A stretch of 64,000 bases of DNA, taken from the NCBI GenBank assembly GCA_029207755.1, contig JARCOQ010000005.1:54711563-54775562 (forward strand), given 5' to 3'. Both the position numbers and the translations under genes were made by a program. Shown in pieces: positions 12,788 to 24,195 of the stretch. The DNA comes from Chamaea fasciata (taxonomy: Eukaryota > Chordata > Aves > Passeriformes > Sylviidae). The notes beneath the pieces were generated by a model. The model saw nothing but the letters and a program-made list of their open reading frames with translations, did not search any database and was not told the origin of the DNA. The first letter of the stretch is position 1; each line of letters starts with the position of its first letter.

Positions 12788-14884
12788 TTGCAGAGCATGA
12801 GGAGTTTCACACAGAAATCCTGTTAAAAAATAATAGGATTTGTGTGCATAACTCTCTGTGCATCACTTTGAAAGTTTACCCCCTGCAGCATAAGAGTTAG
12901 ATAATTTCAGTCTTTGAAAATTGTACTTCTCAGATCTGGTCTTTTCCTACGGTCTGTTATTGATGGTGCACTCGTAAATGCTTCTGAATAATCGTGATCA
13001 AATCTCACATTGTTTTCCTTCTGTGGTGGAGAACTTGAGTTATTGTGTGTCTCAGTGCTTTGTCTTGCACTGGAGGAAGTATGAAAGGAAAAATTACAGA
13101 GGTGCAAACATGACCTGGTTTGTAAGTGCACAGTTTATATGCACAAGTGACAGATATAAACAATAATATTTGCCCACAGCAAAGACTTGTTCTCTCTCTA
13201 TATAAATGCATATATACATATCTGGAGATCTGATGTTTGAACCAAAAAACCCCCAAACGATTCAGCAACTACTAAGACTTCATGGCCCAGTAGAAAAATT
13301 ATATAATTACAAAATCAGACTGCGTTTTTCGAAGTGTTTTCTTCTAAGTCTAAGCGTCCCAATGCTGAGGTTTTCACTAACCCAAACAATTTTTCTCTCC
13401 TGCTGTATTCCTAGTGGAGACACTTTTTAGAGTTACTGCCAAAAAAAATCTTTCTCTTAATATGATGCTTTCCTGAGTTTCTTCAGGGTGCAAAATTGGA
13501 CAGTTATCAGGCAAAACCTGTGGGGTTTTTTTTCCCATGTATGCAGTGTTCTTTTCCCTATCCATATTGAAAATGGACTGGCAATAGCAGTTGTTTTGCA
13601 ATAGTTTGGCACCTAAGCTTCTAGCTTTCTATGGAACGTGGAACTGCAAAGGAAAGAAGAATTGAAAGACTGCTTTAAAAATGAACTCCTTTTTAGAACA
13701 ACTGTAGTTTGGTTTTAAAGAAGGTCATGCTTGGGGTTTTTTTTATCTGAACCTGTTAACGTATCTCTGTGTTAGTTACAGTCACAAGTTTATCAGTATT
13801 TGTGATGCAGGCAGTTCGTATTGAGACAAGTGGGATTCCTCCCAGTTTTGTGTAGGATTGAACAATGGCACATTTTAAATGTGGGGTGTCTCTGCTTAAT
13901 GAGAGACAGCTGAGAGGTGTGGGTGGCCAGCTCTGCTCTCCTAAGAGAACTGTGTCATGAAGTCTGGTGCATATTTTGGGTTGTTTTTTTCTTTTTAGAC
14001 TTGGATAAAAGGCATTTGCCTGGCAAAGTGTGTGTCTGCTCCTTCTCCTACTTAAGTTGCTGGCAAACCTCCCGTTGATTTTAGTGGAAGCAGAACTGGA
14101 CACCAGCTGGACCCAACTTCATATTTGAAAGTGCTTTTTTCCCTGGGGTGGATAAATGCCCCAGTGTGCAAATAACTGTGCTGTTGGGTGTCATATTTTA
14201 TTGGTGAAAATATATCATTTTCAACTATCAGTTGGCTATGAAAACATCTTGTTGCAAAAAGATCAAAACCAAGAAAAAGCTCACTCTGTGTAAAAACAAA
14301 CAAACAACTCCCCAAAACAAACAACTTCTCCCAATTCGTGAGCCCCCTGGAAGTTGCTGGCATCATGAAAACAGAAATTTTCCACTTTGTGGACATAATA
14401 GGAGTCAAGACTTCAGGGCTCTCTTCCAAGTCTGTGCTTGTGCAACACCATGCGTGTGGTAGCCGTGGCCTCAGCTGATCCCTTTTGGAGATGGAGAGAT
14501 TTCTGTGTTATCTTGCATTTCAAGAGCAGGTTGAATCATAATTTAAAGGATTATAAAACCACGTGTAGTATCTTCACAGAAGCCACTTGCACAAAACTCC
14601 TTCTCCCACCATGTTTTGTCTCCAAGAGAAATAAGGGAACAAAATGGGTCAAAAGCAACAACAACAAAAGCAACAACCAAAAAATCATCCTGAAGCAGGC
14701 ACTCAGACTAAGTAGAATAGAAATTTGATTTATAAATAATGACAAGAGACATGTAGAAGTAAGTTGTCTTTTAAACAGCCTTCATAGAAAACCAGGATTC
14801 TAACCTCATCTATATTTACTACAGGAAAAGGTGGCATGATGTCTTCATAGATTATGTGAGATGACATATTTTTGTCACCCAGCT

Positions 14885-15390
14885 TGTTCTCCTAATGTAG
14901 ACCACAAGATCTTCAAATAGTTTCTGTCTGAGAAGCCACCTAGTCGTGGTTTAGTAACTGCCAGCAGTGCAGACTATCACACCTCTTCTTAAGCTGTTCC
15001 AATAGCTAAATGCCACCACTGTTGCATAAAATAAAAATAAAATTCATAACCCACAAACTGAATAACCCAGCTGCCTCTACTTCTTTCCTAGCTGAATTTC
15101 TCCATTTTCTGCTTCTCACCAGTATGTCTTGCACCTTTTATCTTTAGGCTGAAGTCATCCATTATATCAGATTCCTTATGTAGATAGTCAGAAACAGAGT
15201 TCATGCTTAGGCTGATAAACTCAGTAGATTGAAAGGCTTGAATTTCTGATGAAAAGGCTTGTTTTATTCTCTAATCACTCTCATGGAGCTTGTCCAAACC
15301 TGATCCAATTTGTCAGCATTCTTCTTGAACTGTGGACACCAACTTGTGATGTGGTATTGCCACAGTAATGTGCCCCTGCATGTAAATAAG
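14885..15390 (-). mobile_element. Old CR1 fragment, antisense (sense on - strand)
   Basis: Read on the - strand, the stretch gives CCACAGTTCAAGAAGAATGC, TGACAAATTGGATCAGGTTT and, further on, a GGAACAGCTTAAGAAGAGGT block. This matches the layout of CR1 3' sequence (usual forms: CCACAGTTCAAGAAGGATGT, then GGAACAGGCTGCCCAAGGAGG). It is clearly more degraded than the copies at 11.9, 54.6 and 58.5 kb, so it is probably an older insertion. The ends are approximate; some similarity may continue towards 15.55 kb. Confidence 0.65.
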
Positions 15391-17101
15391 TGAGAGAGTC
15401 TCACAAATCCCACATAACAGCTCTTGTTACCCTTTGCAGAACTGTGGCATCTGGGGAGCTGTCATTACACTGATTTTTCTCCTAAGCCTTTCATTCTTCC
15501 CCAAAGTCATGACCTCCTAGAACAGAATCCTCCATTTTTTTGTGTGTTTTCTGTATTTTATTGTTATTAAGACATACAGAGGTTTGGACATAATGACACT
15601 CATATTGTTTACTTCTAGTCAGTTTAATAAATAATGCCTAAATTGTTAGCGGTGACTTGACCTTTTTTTGTGTGTCCTTTCCAAACACAATTAATAATTA
15701 TTTTTCTGTATTATTTCATTTCATTAAGAAAAGCCCCTGATGAGGCAGACAATACATGAGTTTGCCCATTAGAAGCCCATACATTGGTTTATGATTTCTT
15801 GCTTTAAATGACACATTGAATTCTGTCAGTCACTGAGTTGTTAAGCCATTTGATAAGTATCCTTCTGGGCTTACTTATTCAAAAATTTTGCCTTATGGGA
15901 TTGTGTCATGCTGCACAGTTTATCAAACTTTACCAGAATGATATTTTCATTATTAGCAAAAGCAGAAGATAATCTTCAGAAATTTCAGAAGGTCTGTTTT
16001 GGCGAACATGTATTGAGGCAATTATTTTACAACATGGCACCAATATTAAAACTCCCATCAGTATATAGTAACTTCCTTTAATTTTGTGTTAATAGAATGC
16101 AAAACCAGCCATTCCTTTGCCTCTCCCAGAACTGATATCAAACTCATGGCACAGGGCTGGATATCATTAAAAAGTGTAAGAAGTACTCCCTGCTACTTTT
16201 GGAAAAGTATCACTGCATGTCTCACAGCTCTCCAGGATTTTGTGTCTCTTCCAAACTGTCTGAAAACCTGTATTAGTTGACTAGAGATCCCCAACAGCTC
16301 CTCTTTTATACTTGGCTTGTAAAATATGAAGATTTAGTAAGCCTGGTTTTCATGCCTCTTCCTGGATTAATGCTGAAATATGCTCCCAACATCATCCACT
16401 GTATCACAGAAATACTGGTTGGATGTAGCTGCCTTTTCTGTGTAACCACTGATAACCCGAGCATTTCCGCTTCATTGATTTAATACAGAGTGAGAACCAG
16501 GGCAGATCACCAGACTGTCTAGTTCAGCCTCCAGAACATCTTATGTATAATTCCAATTCCTTAAGAACTGTGCAGAGTTATATAAGGCAGGACAGATAAG
16601 TTTTGGTAATGTAATAGGGGGAGCTGGTGCTGATGGAGGCATCCATGATAAGCTTTAGGTACCTCTCTCAGCCATTGCTTCCTGGCACATCCTCATGTGG
16701 AACCAGCCTTTTCCAGGCTCAGAGAGGACAAATAAACCATTGTATTAAGGCGTTTAAATCAAGTTTGAAGACCAACAAGTATAATGAAATACGGACTGAG
16801 AAAATGGAATTTGTTTGTGTCTACATGTTCCTACTGGAATAATTATTCCCTATTGGAAACTTTTGCCTGTCAATCCCTAGCTATTTAAAACTGCAACAAC
16901 AATATCCAGTTGTTGCTTTCTTGTGTCCTCAGTCTTTATCCTAGCTTTTGTTAGGGACAATGCAGTGGTATTCATCAGCAACAATAAGACTGTTATGTTT
17001 CCTTGTGTTTTTTCCAAAGCTATACAATGTTCTAGCCATTATGGAAGGGTTGCAGTCAGCTGAGTGATGTTTACATGTCACTTCCATACCCTAATAGGAG
17101 G

Positions 17102-17136
17102 TATAAAAGAAAGTGTATTGTAGCCAGCAGGGGGAA
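17102..17136 (+). promoter_or_regulatory. TATA-like box beside a CTCF-like core (candidate only)
   Basis: TATAAAAG at 17102-17109 is followed 14 bases later by CCAGCAGGGGGAA at 17124-17136, close to the CTCF core consensus CCASYAGRKGGC. Both are sequence matches only. No first exon or downstream gene was recognised, and isolated TATA matches are common in AT-rich introns. Confidence 0.3.
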
Positions 17137-18384
17137 ATTCGGCTTGGAAGGCCGGGACTTCTGCCTCGTATAGAAACGTAGTTGGGGAAGATAGCGCTGC
17201 CCTGCCTAGTGTGCTTTAATTTTGGCCTCTGCTTTAGTGCCACGAGTGTCAGTAGTAGCTGCAGCAAGCTGCTTATTCATGCTGCTGCTATGATCGTTTG
17301 CTTTTGGGCAGTATTAATTTTGTGGCTGTGCTAAGTTAGGAATCCATTTCCAAGGACATCAATGGCATGGCTGTCTGGCTTGTCCTGGCAGCAGCGGTCT
17401 CGTCCTGTGTGATGGGGCTGTTCTTGACTCTGTTTGTTGGCATTCCCATAAAAGCATTCCCACACACCTACGCCAGTGGGATCAGCACTTTTTCTGGAAG
17501 CAGGGTCTTTCCAGCTTTTTCTAGGATAGTGCCTCACAGTCACATGCTGGAGGTAACGGGCGTTTCTGGTACATTCCTCAGGCATTTCTCTGTGCATTTC
17601 TCAGCCCCGGTTCATGTGGCTGGGCTCTTCTGCTCTTTGTAGTGGCAACTCGTTTCACAAGACTCATGGAAGTCATATGGCTGCCTGAGGTCATCATAGA
17701 GGAGATGAAGATCCCGAGTTTGCAAATATGTGGGTTGAGCCTGGAGGTGCATTTCTGACACAGCTGTCAGGCAAAGCAGAGGTCCCACCACATTTCTGCT
17801 TTTCAAACACAGTATCCTTGACTCTTGACACTTTGGCTTCTGGGAACTCTAACTATTGTCTGGATTCATGGGAGGTTGAGAAAGTGCAGGAATCTTAATA
17901 ATTAAGAGTTCTTGGAAGAAGAAATGAAATCTGTTCCTTAGTTTGGATACGGGTGGAGCAGGATTCCCCTTTCTGTAGCCAGCTGGAGAAACATCTTCAA
18001 ATCCCCTGGTGTCTTTGAAGGTAACAAGGCAGGAGGAAGATCTGAGATGTGCCATTAGTTACTTGCTTCCAGGTAATAAGACCCCAGTGCTTAATCACTC
18101 AGTTTATTGGTCAAAAGTTGTTTTATGGTTTGAAACATTCTTCTTGATAAAATAAGGCTGTTTTCGTTGAACAATAAAGCTTGTGACCACAGGTAGTATT
18201 CTTAACTAAAAATAGATGGCTTTTGGTGTTTCTTCTCGTGACTGCACTGTGACTGTTTATATAATTTACCATTAGTCATCAACAGACTGCATAGGTTGCT
18301 GGTTGAGGAGGTTGACTCAAACTGAGTGGTTAGTCAAGTGCTATGGGAAATGCCAGCCTTTCTGATGAAAAGATCGTGTCTCAA

Positions 18385-18482
18385 GGCAGTGCCCATTCTG
18401 GATTGGGTCCTAGTTGGGAGTTGAGAAGGGTTTCTGCTCTGTGATCCCATCTGTGTGACAGTTTTATGATTCTGTGATATTT
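18385..18482 (+). mobile_element. Possible degraded CR1 3' tail
   Basis: The end TTTTATGATTCTGTGATA resembles the CR1 terminal octamers, and the preceding GGGTTTCTGCTCTGTGATCC is loosely CR1-like. Only the terminal octamers are convincing, so this may be chance. Confidence 0.3.
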
Positions 18483-20235
18483 ATGCCTGAGAAAGCTTGA
18501 AAAGGGGCTTTAGCCTTCTTCTCAGTCCATGTTTATCGGTTCTGGTGGGAAATCTTTTCCCATCAACAATATGTTTTTCTTCTTCAAGAAACAAGGAAAA
18601 TGAGGTTCACTTTCCCATGAGACACTGGATTTTGGTCCCAGCTAGAGACAGGATATTGAGCAGGAGGAGCCAGTGCTTTTATCCATCTCAAAATTACTTA
18701 TGAGCTTGGTTACTGTCCCTTGTCCATTACTGTCCCACTCCAGGTTAAACCCCATCACCACCAGGCTGGGAAGAAGTCTGTCTCTGTATGAGTTCCTCAG
18801 AGACTTCTGGTTCTTTGCCTTCCTCTGTAGTGCAGAGCACACTGGATTAACCTCATGTGGAAAATCCACGCAGTAAATTCCCTGTAGGTGACGCTTCTTA
18901 TTTTTCTTGCAGCTATTGTATTGATAGCTTTTGGTATTTTAATGTAGGCCTTGTACTTTGCTTCGCTGTTTGAGGGAACTCTGTACAGGCTATTATCCTA
19001 TGAAAACATCAAAATGTGAGAACTAGGAAAGAATGGCAGGTTGGTGTTGTCAGGCAGCACAGTCCTGCATTTTGGCATTTTTTTTCAGGTGGACAAGGCC
19101 ATTGTCTTCAAGGCCCACGAAGCTGTGGAGCCCCTCTGTGGTGTGTGGTTGCCACTGGAAATATTGCCAAATTAACAGAGAAGTGGGAGTGTGAGAGTGC
19201 CTTGGACTTGCTTCCTCACTGCTTGCTGTCTGTGGTGGCCACAGAGATGTTTTGATTGAAAACTTGACTGCTGCACTAATGTGCAGGCACTGGCAAGCTG
19301 CTGAATGCTGAGAATGCTTCTAGTGCACATGTTTTTTAGAATTTTTTTTCATTAAAACCAGCAGTTTAGTAAAAGTAGAGAAGAAACTGTTCAATTTTAC
19401 TGCCAAACTCTTGAAGTGACCAATTTCCCCCTTCTGTGTTGAGCTTCGGAGACCATACTTTTTCATGAAATCTGAGGTTACACATATGCCTACCATTGTT
19501 GTGTCACCTTCTGCCTCTGTAAAGCTGAGTATTGACTGCAGGTGTTCTGTGGAGACTGAAGGCAGAATAAAAATGCCAAGTAAATGGTACCCCCAACTGT
19601 CAATCCAGCGTGTCTTGTGTTGCAGAACATAAGTAAAATGAAAGGGAAGATCTTCAGAGAGCTGCATGCAAATTTTGACTGGTTGTGGTTTTGGAAGTCA
19701 AGGAACAAGGCGATACAGAGAATGCTTTTTAAGCTATTCTATCAAATGTCATATCTGTGTTTTAATATTTTATGTGATGTGGCTTCTTTCAGATGATCAG
19801 CTGGATTATCTGAGATCAGAGAAAAGGGAGTGGTACTACTCAGCTGCAGAAAATAGGAAGAAAGTGCTGCCATGGCAGGGTAGGGCACAGACACTGACTG
19901 CAGAGCACTGACTATTTGTGGAGCTTGTTTCAATATACACATCTCACAGAGAGCCAGTCAGAATTACTGTAGCGGAGGTGTTTTATTTATAATCAATAAG
20001 TTTAAAACAAACTTCAAAAAAAGTTTATGCAACACTATTTTAGATTTTTTCCCCCTGGGATTTGTTAGATAAGCCTGTTAGATATTTGTTTCCTCAACAA
20101 CTTTCCTATCTGTGTGCTTGCTAATTATAATGGAAAGACCTACTAAGTTATGTATCTGTGTTAAACAGCTTGCTTTTCAAACAAAGGAAACTGGCCACAA
20201 CTCTCATTTCTTCTATTTTTATCTTTCTCTTAAAG

Positions 20236-20344
20236 GGCAACACTTTAAGGAAAATCCTCCTGTATCGGTATTTTAAAGGGGAATATGGAAGTGGTATGAA
20301 TGGGCCCCTGTCTTCCAGCTACAGCAAAACTGCACAAGTGGGAG
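20236..20344 (+). CDS. ITPR2: ITPR2 exon E1 (regulatory region)
   Basis: 109 bases: 36 codons plus one. The acceptor follows a strong pyrimidine tract (TTTATCTTTCTCTTAAAG) and the donor is GGAG|GTAAAT. The peptide starts GNTLRKILLYRYFKGEYGSG and continues with NGPLSSSYSKTAQVG. It aligns with the type 1 stretch GEALRQ..NRYYG...NGPLS. In type 1 this neighbourhood carries an RRES protein kinase A site; no RRxS motif is encoded here, which agrees with what is known of type 2. It lies in the cytoplasmic regulatory/coupling domain, before the membrane region. The extra G joins GT of E2 to make a Gly codon. It is the first ITPR2 exon visible in the window. Confidence 0.9.
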
Positions 20345-20699
20345 GTAAATCAATGCACATCATTTCAGGAGTGCAAAATTAGCAGCACCATTTTTTCTAA
20401 TAGGCACATTGGATGTGCTCCAGGCATTCAGTTGGTAAATAAGTCAAACATGTTCTGTAACCACTTAGAAGAGAGGTAGTATCAGACTCTTCTGTTTTTA
20501 AGTTGCACATGCTTGTCTCAGATTGTGCATTTGGAGGTACCAAAGTAGGTACCAGTAAATCCCCATCCAGAAATTCAGTGAAACAGAAAACTTTTGAAGA
20601 GAGATGATGTTGGAAACTAAAGAATTTTTTCATGTTCCAGATCCTTTACTGATATATGAAAAAGGTATGATCTAAGGAAAAGCTTCTCACAAAAATACT

Positions 20700-20867
20700 G
20701 ATTAGACAATGGAAGAGATTTTCCTGAGAGGTTGTAGAACATGTCACTTCTTGTTCCAACTTTACTGGACAACACTCTGATGAACCTGCCCTATCTTCCC
20801 GTGGGCAAGAGGTTTCAGTAGATGATCTCTACAGGTCCATTACAACCTAATTTTTTGTATCATTCTG
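20700..20867 (+). mobile_element. Degraded CR1 3' end, sense on + strand
   Basis: The block TTTCAGTAGATGATCTCTAC, AGGTCCATTACAACCTAA and a terminal TATCATTCTG correspond to the CR1 end normally written TAGATGATCTCTAAAGGTCC, TTCCAACC, ATTCTATG. The upstream part (GGACAACACTCTGATGAACC) also fits the CR1 layout. It is diverged and 5'-truncated. Confidence 0.72.
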
Positions 20868-21432
20868 CTGTAGAAGCCACAGGAAGTTACTACAGGGTGG
20901 TTTCTAGGAAAACCCATAATAATGGTTGTCATAGGAAATGGGGCTGGAGCTAGGTATAGAGCCAGGTCAGAAGTGCATTTTGCATTTTCAGTGCACACTG
21001 AAGGCATGCCCAGATTTGTCCACTTTTGCAGATGTTAACCCAGCTGTTCCTCCTTAACTATTTCAATGTAGACACTGAAAATCTTTGCAGTCTTAACATC
21101 CTATTTGCCAAATTTCACTCTCTAACAGGAGACTGAAGCTGTATTTTTTAGTTCTCTCTGAAAAGTGTGTGTGTGTATATGGCTTCATCACAAAGTCTGA
21201 AGCATTTTAATCAGTTTAATCAAAGTGGTACTGGCTGATTAAAGCAGTACTGTATTTTTACTAATGAAGGAGGTGCAGTTACATCTTTAGAGAAGTAAGT
21301 ATAGCGGGAAAGATGATCACCTGTGATAATAAAAGGTGGTTGATTTAATGAGCTAATACAATTTAGCAAAATTTCTTCAACCCACACCTTTAATTTGGAT
21401 TAACTCAAGTCTGTGTTCTTAAAGAAAACATC

Positions 21433-21460
21433 ATGATGATGATGGTGATGATGATGATGA
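21433..21460 (+). repeat. ATG/GAT trinucleotide repeat
   Basis: About nine ATG units with one GTG interruption, about 450 bases upstream of E2 within the short E1-E2 intron. Confidence 0.95.
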
Positions 21461-21914
21461 CCTATGAGTTGGCAAAAGCATTTGACTGGAAGGTCACACC
21501 CATAACCTGGGTGGATTTACCAGGACACAGTTTTAGCATAGATTAGGCCTGAGATTGAAGAGCAGATTTAGAAAGGCTCTCAGAGCCCTGACCCTACTCA
21601 CAGTTTAGTGTATGCAGCAGTGGCATTAAAAAAGGGTTCATGAACAAATCAGTGTCCTTTCCAACTTATTTATTGTCTGAATATCATGACAGAACAATGG
21701 CTTGGAGATTTGTTTGATTTCTAATTCTTAGAGCCCAACATTGCAGTTTCATACAAAAAATCTTGTTTTTATCAAAGATAATTTTGCCTGACAGAATTTC
21801 AAAATTAAATTTATGACGTTGCTATTGTGTGCTTTATCACTACTACTAGGTTCATTTTCATGTATGTGTGTGAAGCAAACACAAATGATATTTGTGTTTT
21901 TGTCTAATTCACAG

Positions 21915-22102
21915 GTGGATTTTCAGGACAAGATGCAGATAAGTCTGGGGTGACCATGTTTGATATCCAGTGCCTCCTGGACAAAGAAGGTGCCTCAGAA
22001 CTGGTCATAGATGTGATAGTGAACACCAGAAATGACAGGATTTTCTCAGAAGGCATTCTGCTCGGTATTGCGCTGCTTGAAGGTGGAAATACGCAAACAC
22101 AG
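21915..22102 (+). CDS. ITPR2: ITPR2 exon E2 (regulatory region)
   Basis: 188 bases: two bases completing the Gly codon from E1, then 62 codons ending in CAG before GTACCT. The peptide runs [20 protein letters not shown], then [49 protein letters not shown] and ALLEGGNT are strongly conserved across IP3 receptors; type 1 has LDKEGASNLVIDLI here. It belongs to the alpha-helical cytoplasmic domain that couples IP3 binding to the channel. A second AG lies 12 bases inside (21925-21926), so a form lacking four codons would stay in frame. I chose the upstream AG because it has the better pyrimidine tract. Confidence 0.93.
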
Positions 22103-23161
22103 GTACCTGTTTAATCTGCTTATTCACATATTGATTCTCAGATGCATGTGGTCTGGAGACAAATAAAGAGAACCTTTTTGCTCTGCGTTCTGTGAAAAGT
22201 TTGTCACTAGAATATGTACCACTAATACAAATGTAAATATGCCCTATTACTATGCAATAGCTCTTCAGTAGGAGAAAATGTGTTTCAGCTGTCCCTCTCT
22301 GTGTAGCACCGTGCTGCTTTTAACGTGGTCATTGCCATGTGAGCATTATCCCCAGTTATTTTATGTCACTCTTTGTAAAATTAAAAATTTTAATACTTTT
22401 AAGTTCATAATAACAAATTATTTTCTGGAAACCTTCAGAGACATTTATCAAAATCTCCAAAGAGGAAAAAATAACCCGGTCATTTGAGAAGACCATTATC
22501 CCATTGACAGAAAATATCTGCTTTAAACTATGGCTTCTAGGTTTTTTGGTGAATTATATCCCTCTCACCTAGATTTAGCCAAATCAGATGATTGAGGGAA
22601 GAGAGAGAATTGATATGATGAGAGAAGGCTGGGAGGATTGGGATTGTTTATAAACTGTTGCAAATGGTCCTCAGCCTGCTTGACAGTTATACCAAGTGAC
22701 TGGACTTAATAACCTAAAATAATACTTAATAATAAATTCTGTCTGTAGCACAAAAAAATGAACATAATCCAAGCTATAATATTACATATTAGATGTTCCA
22801 TGCTTTCTCTTGTTGTTACATAATAAGTTACTTTTCGCTATTATTTGTAGATAGAATATCTTGACTACTAAGCCTGGAGAAATAGAGAGTGTCACAAAGT
22901 AATTTAACTTCAAGTACAATATTGTGACATTTAAAAGACTGCAAATAGCACTGTTCACCATTTTACTGAAATTTTAAAACATTATCATCAGTCTTTGTTA
23001 CCAGCCTTGTTTATCACTTTGTGAAAGAACTGGTCAGGCAGTGTCCAACACTTGTTCTGTGTGAGTGATTATTCATCATTTGTTTCACAAAAAAAAAGTG
23101 TAGTTTTGTATTCCTTCTTCCTCAGAAGATTGATATCTAAAGATTTTTTTTTTTTTTGCAG
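22103..23161 (+). other. ITPR2: ITPR2 intron E2-E3
   Basis: 1,059 bases, GT-AG, AT-rich, with a long T tract directly before the acceptor. No repeat element or other gene was recognised. Confidence 0.92.
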
Positions 23162-23345
23162 TATTCGACTTACCAGCAACTAAAGGAGCAGAAAAAGTCA
23201 GAAAGGTTCTTTAAAGTGCTGTATGATCGCATGAAAGCTGCTCAGCAGGAGATCCGATCCACAGTGACAGTGAACACCATTGATTTGGGGAGCAAAAAGA
23301 AAGAGGATGACGGCGACCTCGCCATATCTGTTCCCAAAAAGAGAG
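23162..23345 (+). CDS. ITPR2: ITPR2 exon E3 (regulatory region)
   Basis: 184 bases: 61 codons plus one base. The acceptor is T-rich and ends TTTGCAG; the donor is AGAG|GTAAGG. The peptide contains YSTYQQLKEQKKSERFFKVL, YDRMKAAQQEIRSTVTVNTI and DLGSKKKEDDGDLAI. EKFFKV.YDRM and TVTVNT blocks are shared by IP3 receptors, and the YQQL start is type 2-like where type 1 has FFCRL. The acidic linker after SKKK is the variable part; the DEVD caspase-3 site known in type 1 in this neighbourhood is not present. Reading past the donor gives a continuing but non-homologous frame. Confidence 0.95.
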
Positions 23346-23938
23346 GTAAGGAGGCAACCCTGGGAAAGAGGGGAGCGGGGTATTGTGTTGACACTGCATG
23401 TGCTGCACCACTGATGCTCTGGTAAGTCGATCAATAAGCTTTAATATTAATCATTGCCAGTTTGCATCTTTTGCCTGTTTTTCTCTGAATTACAGTCCAT
23501 CTCAGGTTGGCTACAAGGAATTTGCTTTAATGAAATCAGTGAAGCTCTGCCAGTTTGCATCAATAAAACATATTGAGCTGTATTTTTAGAGGAGCAGAAG
23601 CAGAGGCTGCTGCTATTGGGGATATTTCACAAGAGCAAGCTCAGGAACTGATTTCCCACCCTGTGGTCTTCCCATTGTTCTCATCATTTATTGTATATGG
23701 GAGAGAAATAGCAGGGCTTTTTGTGTTAATGTTCTGTTTCACTCTGGTTTGTGGTTTATTTGGAACGTGCTATCCCTGCATGAATGTTGCTTTGATATTC
23801 TTTGTGAGTTGCCTAGAGGTCTTTGAAAAGTTAGACACCAACAAAGAAAAAGTTGCATTCATTATTATTGTTTTCTTATTGCTTAATCAAATGGGAAGAA
23901 AGACTTTCAAAAATGCAGGAAAATTATCTTCTTTTCAG
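23346..23938 (+). other. ITPR2: ITPR2 intron E3-E4
   Basis: 593 bases, the shortest intron in the window, GT-AG. The acceptor is TCTTCTTTTCAG. No repeats were recognised. Confidence 0.92.
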
Positions 23939-24195
23939 TTAAGGATTCAACCTTGCATCTGAAAGAGGGAATGAAAGGACAGTTAACAGAAGCATCTTCT
24001 GCAACCTCCAAGGCTTACTCTGTGTACAGAAGAGAAATGGACCCAGAAATAGATCTGATGGGCTCGGGAGCAGATGCTGCAAATGCAGAAGAGAAATCTG
24101 CAGAAGAAGCAATTATGAGCCCTGCCATTGCAATCATGCAGCCAATACTGAGATTTCTTCAGCTGCTGTGTGAGAACCACAACCGAGAGCTCCAG
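23939..24195 (+). CDS. ITPR2: ITPR2 exon E4 (start of RIH-associated domain)
   Basis: 257 bases: two bases, then 85 codons ending in CAG before GTAAAG. The peptide includes KDSTLHLKEGMKGQLTEASS, ATSKAYSVYRREMDPEIDLM and, after a variable acidic linker, SPAIAIMQPILRFLQLLCEN and HNRELQ. The last part opens the RIH-associated domain shared by IP3 receptors and ryanodine receptors. The linker GSGADAANAEEKSAEEAI differs most between species. The first two bases join the last base of E3 as a Val codon. Confidence 0.96.

Larger units (their letters stand above)
1..20235 (+). other. ITPR2: 3' part of a large ITPR2 intron (5' end outside window)
   Basis: About 20 kb of AT-rich sequence ends at the acceptor of E1. 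I looked for the preceding ITPR2 exon (the region written KLCIKVLQTLREM in paralogues) and did not see it, so the donor probably lies upstream of base 1. The stretch holds CR1 fragments near 11.9, 14.9 and 18.4 kb, a 59-base T tract at 12.7 kb, a 2 x 32 bp tandem duplication at 4.5 kb, a TTTTG array at 10.6 kb and an A-rich tract near 1.04 kb. Open frames here are short, overlap on both strands and match nothing I recognise. The intron call is an inference from E1 being internal and in phase 0. Confidence 0.8.
20345..21914 (+). other. ITPR2: ITPR2 intron E1-E2
   Basis: 1,570 bases, GT-AG. It contains a CR1 tail near 20.7-20.9 kb and an ATG-type trinucleotide repeat at 21433-21460. Nothing else was recognised. 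Confidence 0.9.

Noticed and set aside
16480..16620. Possible further old CR1 or SINE fragment (GACTGTCTAGTTCAGCC)
   Set aside because: Only one short block resembles a repeat end; the order of the other CR1 landmarks is missing.
23346..23425. Continuation of E3 as a longer open frame past 23345
   Set aside because: The protein loses all similarity after KKRG, a GTAAGG donor is present, and the family sequence resumes in E4.
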